Assembly (NCBI GenBank): GCA_024635855.1
Contig: JAGXHZ010000006.1
Coordinates: forward strand, 1-5,199
DNA from: Sulfuricurvum sp.
GTDB taxonomy: Bacteria > Campylobacterota > Campylobacteria > Campylobacterales > Sulfurimonadaceae
Length of the DNA: 5,199 nucleotides
Reading direction: 5' to 3'
Below the pieces are notes generated by a model. The model was given only the letters and a program-made list of their open reading frames with translations, made no database searches and was not told the DNA's origin. Both the position numbers and the translations under genes were made by a program. Positions 1 through 5,199 of this stretch are shown piece by piece. The first letter of the stretch is position 1, and each line of letters starts with the position of its first letter.

Positions 1-1366
1 CTTTATGGGTTCGTTCTGCAAGTTTGCGTACTTCATCCGCGACTACGGCAAATCCTCGTCCGTGTTCACCAGCCCGTGCTGCTTCGATAGCCGCATTAAG
101 AGCTAGAAGGTTCGTTTGATCGGCAATGTCGGTAATGAGTTGAATGACAGAGTTGATTTCGTTCGCGCGGGATGCGATATGTCCGATGGCATCATTGTTA
201 TTGCTTACTTTTTCATTGAGCATATTGAGCTCATTGATAATAATGGATATTGTATCTCGACTGTCATTTGCCAAAACGGCGGCTGTCGTTGTTGCTCTTG
301 TGACTTCTTTTAGATCTTGGATATTGCTGTGTAAGTTTTCTTGGATGACACTGAGACTTTCTGTCACTTTTACGTTGAGTTGGCTTAATTCAGAATTTAG
401 GGAGTCTCGACGTTTCTTTTGCTCTTGTGTTTGCATCACTGCAATACTAGTACTGACGTTTTCAATGGCAGCCACAAACTCTCCATGCAATCCAGCACTA
501 TTGAGCGTATGTGAAAAGTCCCCTTTGGTTGCACCCGAAATAGAGGCATTAATCTGATGGATAAGATTTTGAATCTGATTGATGAGCTGTTCCAAAGCAT
601 TTCCCATGATTCCCATCTCTGTTTCCTGAGATGCTTTGATGGAAGTTTGAGCAAAATTTCCCTCGGAGATGTTGGTAATAATTCGTGTAAACTTTTGGAT
701 AGCGATAGTGATGGAACTGCTGATCATACTGGCAAAAATGAAAATAACAATCGCCACGCCAAACCCCGTCATAAGGACAAAAAATTTATAAAAAGTAATT
801 TGTGAATGAAGGCTTTGGGATGCAGTTTTGAGTTTTTCCTGTTTGAGTTCAACTACTTTTTCAAATTTTTCTCTTGAAGCATCCGCGTAGGGTGTTAATT
901 CTTTTTTGTACGTTGCATAAATAGCAGAAGAGTTGGTTGAAATAGTAGTTGCATCGAGGGACTTCATCATGGTAAGTGTGTTGTCTAAAAAAGCAGATGT
1001 ACTCTCTTTTGCATCCGTAATTAGTTGTTGCTCAGCAGGTTCGCTTGCACTTTTATCCAGTTCAATGAACACGGTATTAATTTTATCGATGTGCTTTTTA
1101 AGCTTATCGATATTTTTGTCATAATCTCCTCCCAACATAATATCGCGACTGGTGCGACTGATGTAGTTGAGATCTTTTTCGATTTTCAGTGCGTTCATGG
1201 CTCCTGATATGGTTTTTTCTTGAAGCTCATCGTATTGACTTTCTAAACTGCTAAGGGCAAAATAGACGAATATTGCAGCTCCTATAACGGACATCGTGGC
1301 TGCTCCCACGAGGTAATTCATCCGCTTCTTAATACTCATATCCTGTAACGTTTTTTCAAATGCCAT
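1..1366 (-). CDS. Methyl-accepting chemotaxis protein (partial, C-terminus beyond left edge)
   Basis: Inner-membrane chemoreceptor that signals to CheA/CheW. Reading leftward from the ATG at 1366 gives 455 uninterrupted codons with no stop before the window edge. A short basic N-terminus (KKR, residues 13-15) precedes TM1 (about 17-38). A mostly helical periplasmic sensor of about 150 residues follows, resembling four-helix-bundle MCP sensors. TM2 is about 193-216. A HAMP-like stretch (about 217-270, with EMG at 250-252) is followed by a second HAMP-like unit (about 276-315, [12 protein letters not shown]). The long signalling coiled coil then reaches the highly conserved hairpin tip: [19 protein letters not shown] at 416-434, then [15 protein letters not shown]. 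The descending helix, roughly 100 or more residues, is missing. No PAS, Cache or heme-binding signature is visible, so the ligand cannot be predicted. The start is preceded by a weak GGGA ribosome site. It is divergent from the thiohistidine operon. Confidence 0.96.
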   Translation of the reverse strand, partial: MAFEKTLQDMSIKKRMNYLVGAATMSVIGAAIFVYFALSSLESQYDELQEKTISGAMNALKIEKDLNYISRTSRDIMLGGDYDKNIDKLKKHIDKINTVFIELDKSASEPAEQQLITDAKESTSAFLDNTLTMMKSLDATTISTNSSAIYATYKKELTPYADASREKFEKVVELKQEKLKTASQSLHSQITFYKFFVLMTGFGVAIVIFIFASMISSSITIAIQKFTRIITNISEGNFAQTSIKASQETEMGIMGNALEQLINQIQNLIHQINASISGATKGDFSHTLNSAGLHGEFVAAIENVSTSIAVMQTQEQKKRRDSLNSELSQLNVKVTESLSVIQENLHSNIQDLKEVTRATTTAAVLANDSRDTISIIINELNMLNEKVSNNNDAIGHIASRANEINSVIQLITDIADQTNLLALNAAIEAARAGEHGRGFAVVADEVRKLAERTHK

Positions 1367-1391
1367 TCTTATTTCCCATTGATGTTTTTTG

Positions 1392-1406
1392 ATATCTTCT
1401 TGATAT
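1392..1406. repeat. Short perfect dyad at the predicted chemoreceptor transcript start
   Basis: ATATC at 1392-1396 and GATAT at 1402-1406 are exact reverse complements flanking TTCTT. The dyad sits at or just after the predicted transcription start of the chemoreceptor (near 1404). It could be an operator half or a weak 5' hairpin in the leader. A 5-bp stem in AT-rich DNA is weak evidence on its own. Confidence 0.25.
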
Positions 1407-1410
1407 GGTC

Positions 1411-1416
1411 ATTATA
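1411..1416 (-). promoter_or_regulatory. -10 box of the chemoreceptor promoter
   Basis: Read on the minus strand this is a perfect TATAAT, about 45 bases upstream of the chemoreceptor ATG, in a T/A-rich setting. No good -35 is found 17 bases further up (GACTAA at 1439-1434). That is usual for housekeeping promoters in Campylobacterota, where the -35 is poorly conserved. Transcription would start near 1404. I saw no convincing sigma-28 or sigma-54 motif, although chemotaxis genes often use sigma-28. Confidence 0.6.
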
Positions 1417-1433
1417 ATCATTTTTTTGATTAT
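1414..1433. promoter_or_regulatory. Perfect 7-bp inverted repeat, candidate operator
   Basis: ATAATCA at 1414-1420 and TGATTAT at 1427-1433 are exact reverse complements separated by six T residues. The dyad overlaps the chemoreceptor -10 box and runs into its spacer, so a protein bound here could block that promoter. It also lies about 60-75 bases upstream of the likely operon transcription start. The half-sites resemble those of a Campylobacter-type Fur box but are in the opposite order, so I do not call it Fur. The AT-rich context makes a chance dyad possible. Confidence 0.4.
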
Positions 1434-1478
1434 TTAGTCTCATTTTTTTTCAAGTTTTTCCTATAAGAGTCACTAAGG

Positions 1479-1484
1479 TACAAT
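1479..1484 (+). promoter_or_regulatory. Candidate -10 box for the thiohistidine operon
   Basis: TACAAT matches five of six consensus -10 bases and lies about 40 bases before the GTG start, giving a leader of roughly 34 bases. No clear -35 is visible; the upstream 1443-1460 stretch is T-rich. A second possible -10, TATAAA at 1494-1499, would leave a leader of about 20 bases. The sequence does not decide between them. Confidence 0.35.
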
Positions 1485-1511
1485 AGTGAACAATATAAAT
1501 TTAGTAAATGC

Positions 1512-1517
1512 AGAGGA
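1512..1517 (+). promoter_or_regulatory. Ribosome binding site deciding the GTG start of ovoA
   Basis: AGAGGA sits seven bases before the GTG at 1525. The next in-frame ATG at 1540 is 22 bases away from it and has no site of its own, so the GTG is the better start. Confidence 0.6.
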
Positions 1518-1524
1518 TTAGCGG

Positions 1525-2943
1525 GTGATAGCCAAGCAAATGAAGTCCGTACGACTTGATGGAGAAAACATAGAAAATACGCGTGCTCAATTACGTCACT
1601 ATTTTCATCAAAGTTTTGATCTTTTTGAATCATTATTTGATCTTTTACGCTCAGATGAAGTCTTTTATCATCAATCGGAACCAACACGTCATCCGATGAT
1701 TTTTTATTTTGGACATACGGCTATTTTTTATATTAATAAGCTGATCGCTTCGGGTGTTTTAGATGAGAGAATAAATCCTCATTTTGAAGCATTGTTCGCC
1801 GTTGGGGTAGATGAGATGGTCTGGGATGCCAATAGTGAAAGCTTGAGATGGCCAAGCGTTGAGGAGGTGCGTGAATATCGCAAGCGTGTTCGTTCTTGTG
1901 TAGATGAGATTATCACAACCTTTCCTATGACGTTGCCTATTACTAAAAATGATCCGTTTTGGGCAATTTGGATGGGGATAGAGCATGAACGGATTCATAT
2001 TGAAACGTCCAGCGTCCTCCATCGACAAATGCCTTTAGAATATATTCGTGAAGATGCTTCATTTCCGATTTGTCCTGTTCGGGGGGAGTGCCCCGAAAAT
2101 AGTTTAGTCTATTTTGGAGCTAGAGAAATACGGCTTGGAAAAGGTTTGGATGACCATGGTTTATATGGTTGGGACAACGAATATGGCTACGCTACGTATA
2201 ATGTGGAAGCTTTTGAAGCATCACACTATTTGGTCAGCAATGGCGAATTTATGGATTTTGTCATGGCAAACGGGTACGGTGTTTCACGATGGTGGGATGA
2301 TGAGGGATTAAAATATTTAAGCATACGTAATGCTTCCTGCCCACCGTTTTGGGTTCCTCAAGCAGATGGCAGTTTTAGATACCGTGCATTGGCTTGCGAG
2401 ATTGATATGCCGTACAATTGGCCAGTAGAGGTGAATGCTCTTGAAGCGGAAGCGTTTTGTCGATGGAAAAGTGCTCAAGAGGGGCAAAATTATCGTCTTC
2501 CCAGTGAAGCAGAGTGGGCGGTCATGGTCGAAGAGGGTGGAATGAGTGAGGATATTTTCGATGATAGCCGTGCCAATATCAATTTTGCCCATTATGCTTC
2601 CTCAGTTCCGGTAGATACGTTTGCACATGGAGAGCTTTACGATGTCGTCGGAAATGTATGGCAATGGACGCAAACACAGATGGATGCGTTTGAAGGGTTT
2701 GAGACGCATCCATGGTATGATGATTTTTCCGAACCTACGTTTGACGGGAAGCACAATATGATTAAAGGCGGTTCGTGGGCATCTACGGGTAATGAGATAA
2801 TGCACGCTGCACGTTATGCCTTTCGTCGCCATTTTATCCAACATGCAGGCTTTAGATACGTAGTGGGTGAAGGTGAAAATGAAGCAAAAAAGTATACTCA
2901 CATAGAGAAGATGCATGAAGCTTGGAAAAAACGGTATGGATGA
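1525..2943 (+). CDS. ovoA: OvoA-type 5-histidylcysteine sulfoxide synthase, without methyltransferase domain
   Basis: Non-heme iron enzyme of 472 residues. By family knowledge it uses O2 to couple cysteine to C5 of histidine, giving 5-histidylcysteine sulfoxide, the first step to 5-thiohistidine/ovothiol. The N-terminal DinB-like half (about 10-185) carries the iron ligands of this family: H64 (YFGHTA) and the HxxxHxE motif at 154-160 (H154, H158, E160). The C-terminal formylglycine-generating/SUMF1-like half (about 195-446) has GWDNEYG (215-221), RLPSEAEW (324-331), DVVGNVWQWT (373-382), KGGSW (414-418) and RRHFIQHAGFRYV (434-446). These stretches look like OvoA rather than EgtB. Bacterial OvoA is usually about 700 residues with a C-terminal SAM methyltransferase. 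This one stops 26 residues after the synthase domain, and no such domain follows. The GTG start is chosen from AGAGGA seven bases upstream. It is the first gene of an operon and overlaps the lyase gene by eight bases. Confidence 0.92.
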   Translation: MIAKQMKSVRLDGENIENTRAQLRHYFHQSFDLFESLFDLLRSDEVFYHQSEPTRHPMIFYFGHTAIFYINKLIASGVLDERINPHFEALFAVGVDEMVWDANSESLRWPSVEEVREYRKRVRSCVDEIITTFPMTLPITKNDPFWAIWMGIEHERIHIETSSVLHRQMPLEYIREDASFPICPVRGECPENSLVYFGAREIRLGKGLDDHGLYGWDNEYGYATYNVEAFEASHYLVSNGEFMDFVMANGYGVSRWWDDEGLKYLSIRNASCPPFWVPQADGSFRYRALACEIDMPYNWPVEVNALEAEAFCRWKSAQEGQNYRLPSEAEWAVMVEEGGMSEDIFDDSRANINFAHYASSVPVDTFAHGELYDVVGNVWQWTQTQMDAFEGFETHPWYDDFSEPTFDGKHNMIKGGSWASTGNEIMHAARYAFRRHFIQHAGFRYVVGEGENEAKKYTHIEKMHEAWKKRYG

Positions 2944-4120
2944 GTTTGGTTTTGTTGATCGAAGCGGATCTAATGCTGAAAAATATATTTTGCGACAAAA
3001 GCTTTTCGGCACCGATAATGTGCAGCCGATGTGGGTGGCAGATATGGACATTGCAACTCCCAGTTGTGTCTTAGATGCGGTAAGAGAGCGGTTAAATCAT
3101 CCCGTAATAGGGTATGAAATCATTCGTGATGAGGCGTATGAGGCACAATGTGCTTGGATGAAGCGTCATCATGGATGGGATATTAAGCGTGAATGGTTGA
3201 GTTATTCTCCCTCGGTGGTTGCCTCCATCGGGTGTGCTATACGAGCATTTAGCAGTGAGGGGGATGAGGTACTTGTGATGAGCCCTGTTTATCCCCCTTT
3301 CTTTTCCATGGTTAAAGAGAATAATCGTCATCTTGTTTTACACTCTCTCCAAAGAGATGAAAGCGGAGAGTATTTTTTTGATATTGAAACCTTACGAACA
3401 CACATTACGGAAAAAACCAAAATACTGCTGTTGTGTTCTCCTCATAATCCAGTAGGTCGTGTGTGGAGAAAAGATGAATTACTAGAGTTGGGGGCTTTAT
3501 GTCTTGATCGCGGTATTATTATCGTGAGTGATGAGGTTCATTGTGATATTGTGTTTGAGGGAAATAAACATATTCCGATTGCATCATTGGGTGATGAACT
3601 ACGCGAATGTTCTGTGACACTTTTAGGGACAGGTAAAACGTTTAATATGGCAGGATTTGGGATTTCGAGTGTCTGCATTGCTTCGGAAAAACTGCGTGAG
3701 CTTTATAATGAAGAGCGCAAAAGAGTCCATTTTGGTGATGGAGCCGTGTTATCGCACGTAGCTTTTGAAGCTGCCTATACACATGGAGATGTGTGGCATA
3801 AAGAGCTTGTTTCCCATTTGCAAAGCAATCGAGAAAAAATGATAGAGTGGGCAGATCATTCACCTGCGATTAAACTATTCCCTCCGCAAGGGACGTACCT
3901 CTCGTGGCTGGATTGTCGTGCTTTAGGATTGGGATATCGTGAATTACGAGAGTTTTTTATCCAAAAGTGCTCTCTTGGCTTGAGTGCAGGGCTAAGTTTC
4001 GGTCGTGAGGGATCAGGTTTTATGAGGCTTAATTTTGCCGTTTCTACGGAGTTGTTGGAAAGTGCGTTAAAAAAGATAAGCGATGCATTACACAGGAGCG
4101 GGTATGAATCCAAAAATTGA
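2936..4120 (+). CDS. ovoB: PLP-dependent C-S lyase of the MalY/PatB type, likely OvoB sulfoxide lyase
   Basis: Fold-type I PLP enzyme, 394 residues, cytosolic. The family cleaves C-S beta bonds of cysteine conjugates. Next to ovoA the expected substrate is 5-histidylcysteine sulfoxide, released as 5-thiohistidine plus a three-carbon fragment; this assignment is inference from context. The N-terminus has the MalY/PatB signature PMWVADMD (residues 31-38). The PLP-site motifs are SPHNPVGR (168-175, N171), SDEVHCD (198-204, D199), K234 in GTGKTFNMAGFG as the Schiff-base lysine, and R364 in GFMRLNFA for the substrate carboxylate. The residue before the lysine is Gly where relatives such as PatB have Ser. 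I chose the ATG at 2936 because it matches the family N-terminus and gives an eight-base ATGGATGA overlap with the ovoA stop. An ATG at 2915 would add seven residues. Cystathionine beta-lyase activity is the main alternative. Confidence 0.85.
   Translation: MDEFGFVDRSGSNAEKYILRQKLFGTDNVQPMWVADMDIATPSCVLDAVRERLNHPVIGYEIIRDEAYEAQCAWMKRHHGWDIKREWLSYSPSVVASIGCAIRAFSSEGDEVLVMSPVYPPFFSMVKENNRHLVLHSLQRDESGEYFFDIETLRTHITEKTKILLLCSPHNPVGRVWRKDELLELGALCLDRGIIIVSDEVHCDIVFEGNKHIPIASLGDELRECSVTLLGTGKTFNMAGFGISSVCIASEKLRELYNEERKRVHFGDGAVLSHVAFEAAYTHGDVWHKELVSHLQSNREKMIEWADHSPAIKLFPPQGTYLSWLDCRALGLGYRELREFFIQKCSLGLSAGLSFGREGSGFMRLNFAVSTELLESALKKISDALHRSGYESKN
4094..4098 (+). promoter_or_regulatory. Ribosome binding site inside the end of ovoB, deciding the yhbP start
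   Basis: AGGAG lies five bases before the ATG at 4104 and within the last codons of the lyase gene. It rules against the upstream in-frame ATG at 4083, which has no such site. Confidence 0.7.
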
Positions 4121-4508
4121 GGCTTTTATTGGTGAACATCATCTTCTATCTTTGGCAACGTATCATGAAGAGTTGTGGTGCTGTTCGTTATTTTATGCGT
4201 ATGATCCGCTAAATATTGCTTTTATCGTTGCAACGGATCCCGATACTCTTCATGGTTCTAATGCGGAGAATAATCATACCGTTGCGGGAACGGTCGCGCT
4301 AGAGACCAAGATGGTCGGAAAGATTCAGGGGATACAATTTCGTGGGAATATGACGCTTTGCGAAGAAGGCAAAGGGCTTTATTTTGATGCTTTCCCTTTT
4401 TCGAGAGTGATGAATCCGACCCTTTGGAAAATTCGTCTTGATGAGATAAAAATGACGGACAATACTTTGGGCTTCGGTAAAAAGCTTATTTGGAAACGGG
4501 ATTCTTAG
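4104..4508 (+). CDS. yhbP: YhbP/UPF0306 family protein (FMN-binding split-barrel fold)
   Basis: A 134-residue cytosolic protein that resembles E. coli YhbP in my memory of that sequence. Shared stretches are ELWCCSLFYAYD (23-34), AGTV (61-64), IQGIQFRG (74-81) and, most strongly, the C-terminal RLDEIKMTDNTLGFGKK (111-127). The family belongs to the pyridoxamine-phosphate-oxidase/flavin-reductase-like split-barrel superfamily; its reaction is not known to me. It overlaps the lyase gene by 17 bases and is started from AGGAG in that gene's tail, so it should be co-translated with the thiohistidine genes. A role in flavin-dependent redox handling of the thiol, or in supplying PLP to the lyase, is conceivable but unproven. 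It is too short and too diverged to be called a true PdxH. Its last 23 bases overlap the convergent four-cysteine gene. No terminator hairpin is visible after it. Confidence 0.87.
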   Translation: MNPKIEAFIGEHHLLSLATYHEELWCCSLFYAYDPLNIAFIVATDPDTLHGSNAENNHTVAGTVALETKMVGKIQGIQFRGNMTLCEEGKGLYFDAFPFSRVMNPTLWKIRLDEIKMTDNTLGFGKKLIWKRDS

Positions 4509-4662
4509 GTTCGAAAAAATTGCAGGGTTTTCCACTGGAATTGAGAACAACTTGGGAAGGGATAGCTTTACTTTTAAACCCATACGCTTTGCATCCGTGA
4601 GGCTGATTGGCTTCCCATGTGACGAAATAATAAATACATTTTTGACAAATAATTTTTTGCAT
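4486..4662 (-). CDS. Small four-cysteine protein, probable metal binding (58 residues)
   Basis: An uninterrupted 58-codon frame with an ATG at 4662 and TAA at 4488-4486. Cysteines fall at 6, 9, 24 and 47: a CxxC pair near the start, then PHGCKAYGFKS (21-31) and SSGKPCNFFEP (42-52). The cysteine-plus-aromatic pattern looks constrained and suggests a zinc ribbon or iron site. I recall similar short proteins in Campylobacterota and other bacteria with CxxC-Y-Y-F-V-T-W and HGC-K-A-Y-G-F-K-S cores. Some carry the label uracil-DNA glycosylase, but nothing here supports that activity. No signal peptide or membrane segment is seen. The ribosome site is weak (AGG about 11 bases up). It overlaps yhbP tail to tail by 23 bases and is divergent from dut with 42 bases between starts. 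It accounts for most of the apparent gap between yhbP and dut. Confidence 0.78.
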   Translation of the reverse strand: MQKIICQKCIYYFVTWEANQPHGCKAYGFKSKAIPSQVVLNSSGKPCNFFEPKNPVSK

Positions 4663-4675
4663 AGGGAATTTTACC

Positions 4676-4681
4676 TATAAT
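4676..4681 (+). promoter_or_regulatory. -10 box of the dut promoter
   Basis: A perfect TATAAT 23 bases before the dut ATG, preceded by T-rich blocks at 4653-4658 and 4669-4672, which suits Campylobacterota sigma-70 promoters. Transcription would start near 4688. A TTGACA at 4642-4647 is 28 bases upstream of this box, too far to be its -35. The same few bases must also lie in or near the control region of the divergent four-cysteine gene. Confidence 0.6.
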
Positions 4682-4693
4682 TTGAAACTTTTT

Positions 4694-4699
4694 AAAGGA
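4694..4699 (+). promoter_or_regulatory. Ribosome binding site of dut
   Basis: AAAGGA ends five bases before the ATG at 4705, a standard spacing that fixes this start. Confidence 0.65.
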
Positions 4700-4704
4700 T
4701 AGAG

Positions 4705-5199
4705 ATGAATAAATTACTTTCAATGTTGCAACTTCAGCAACAACTCAATGATGCTACCAATGGAATTGGTTGGGAAAAAGGGGTAACGAAGCACGGCAAA
4801 ATAATCAACTGGCGCCGATGCATTACGATGGAGTCTGCCGAAATGATTGATTCTTTTGGATGGAAACACTGGAAAAGTATTGCCCAACCGACCGATTATG
4901 CCAACTTGCAAATCGAGATTATTGATGTCTGGCATTTTGTGATGAGTTTAGTATTGGAATTTACGAAAGCCAATGGTACAGAAGCAGTGGAAGAGTTGGC
5001 GCAAAGAATTTACAATACATCGGAATATCAAAAACTAAGCAGTGAAGCACCTCTTCCTTTTGGAGCAGATGACGTCCTTATGATTAAAATCGAAAACGTT
5101 ATGCGTCTTTCACTGATTCCGATTTCTCCAGAGATGATTGGTGCGATGGTCGAAGAATTTTTGGAACTGGCGTATTTGGGTGCATTAAATACGACACAA
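4705..5199 (+). CDS. dut: Dimeric dUTPase (partial, C-terminus beyond right edge)
   Basis: Hydrolyses dUTP to dUMP and diphosphate, keeping uracil out of DNA and feeding dTMP synthesis; cytosolic. The first 165 codons are open to the window edge; relatives are roughly 230 residues, so about a quarter is missing. It is the all-alpha, MazG-related dimeric type (as in Campylobacter and trypanosomatids), not the trimeric beta type. The metal-binding acidic residues are visible as E43 and E46 in MESAEMIDS and E71 and D74 in EIIDVWHF. Other family stretches are NGIGWEKG (19-26), WRRCI (36-40) and FGWKHWK (51-57). A good AAAGGA site and TATAAT box lie upstream, so it is a separate transcription unit from the thiohistidine operon. 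Confidence 0.94.
   Translation, partial: MNKLLSMLQLQQQLNDATNGIGWEKGVTKHGKIINWRRCITMESAEMIDSFGWKHWKSIAQPTDYANLQIEIIDVWHFVMSLVLEFTKANGTEAVEELAQRIYNTSEYQKLSSEAPLPFGADDVLMIKIENVMRLSLIPISPEMIGAMVEEFLELAYLGALNTTQ

Noticed and set aside
144..557. A 137-codon open frame on the plus strand, rich in hydrophobic residues
   Set aside because: It lies antisense to the chemoreceptor signalling domain, whose reading frame is unambiguous; it has no convincing ribosome site and shows no family resemblance.
1414..1433. Fur box
   Set aside because: The half-sites are arranged in the opposite orientation to the Campylobacter-type Fur consensus, so the resemblance is only partial.
1508..1528. Six-codon leader peptide frame (ATG at 1508 to TGA at 1526-1528) overlapping the ovoA start
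   Set aside because: It has no ribosome site of its own and contains no histidine or cysteine run that would suggest attenuation; short frames like this arise by chance.
1525..2943. EgtB (ergothioneine) or selenoneine synthase instead of OvoA
   Set aside because: All share the iron-site motif, but the blocks around GWDNEYG, the stretch after KGGSW and RRHFIQHAGFRYV look like OvoA. No EgtD-type histidine methyltransferase accompanies it in the window.
2602..3051. A 149-codon minus-strand open frame across the ovoA/ovoB junction
   Set aside because: It is antisense to two well-supported genes and its translation has no recognisable motif.
4530..4540. TTCC-ACT-GGAA palindrome as a terminator for the operon
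   Set aside because: The stem is short, there is no following T run on either strand, and it falls inside the coding sequence of the four-cysteine gene.
4642..4647. Perfect TTGACA as -35 of the dut promoter
   Set aside because: The spacing to TATAAT at 4676 is 28 bases, against the usual 16-18, and it lies within codons of the four-cysteine gene; the match is probably chance.
4486..4662. Uracil-DNA glycosylase label for the small four-cysteine protein
   Set aside because: At 58 residues it is far too short and shows none of the glycosylase motifs; the label seems to be an annotation artefact in similar short proteins.

Overview
The window looks like chromosomal DNA from a free-living member of the Campylobacterota, of the Sulfuricurvum/Sulfurimonas/Sulfurospirillum kind. 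It has modest G+C (about 40% by eye), T-rich promoters with a good -10 and a poor -35, a typical large chemoreceptor, and a dimeric (Campylobacter-type) dUTPase. The genus is inferred from how the proteins look; no database search was possible.

Layout. Positions 1-1366 (minus) hold most of a methyl-accepting chemotaxis protein; its C-terminus lies beyond the left edge. A divergent 158-bp intergenic region (1367-1524) follows. It has a consensus TATAAT for the chemoreceptor and two perfect inverted repeats, one overlapping that -10. On the plus strand a tightly overlapping three-gene operon runs from 1525 to 4508: an OvoA-type sulfoxide synthase (GTG start), a PLP-dependent C-S lyase that is the likely OvoB, and a small YhbP/UPF0306 split-barrel protein. 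A 58-codon gene on the minus strand (4486-4662), with four cysteines spaced like a metal site, overlaps the end of the operon tail to tail. The right edge (4705 onward, plus) is the first 165 codons of a dimeric dUTPase with its own promoter and ribosome binding site.

How the genes work together. The operon reads as a 5-thiohistidine pathway. OvoA joins cysteine to histidine C5 with O2 to give 5-histidylcysteine sulfoxide, and OvoB cleaves the C-S bond to leave 5-thiohistidine. Classical OvoA proteins carry a C-terminal SAM methyltransferase that makes ovothiol A. Here the protein ends just after the sulfoxide-synthase domain and no methyltransferase is present in the window. The end product is therefore either unmethylated 5-thiohistidine or depends on a methyltransferase encoded elsewhere. 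The third gene, a flavin-reductase/PNPOx-like fold protein, is an unexplained partner. The chemoreceptor, the four-cysteine protein and dUTPase are separate transcription units; a functional link between them and the operon is not shown by the sequence.
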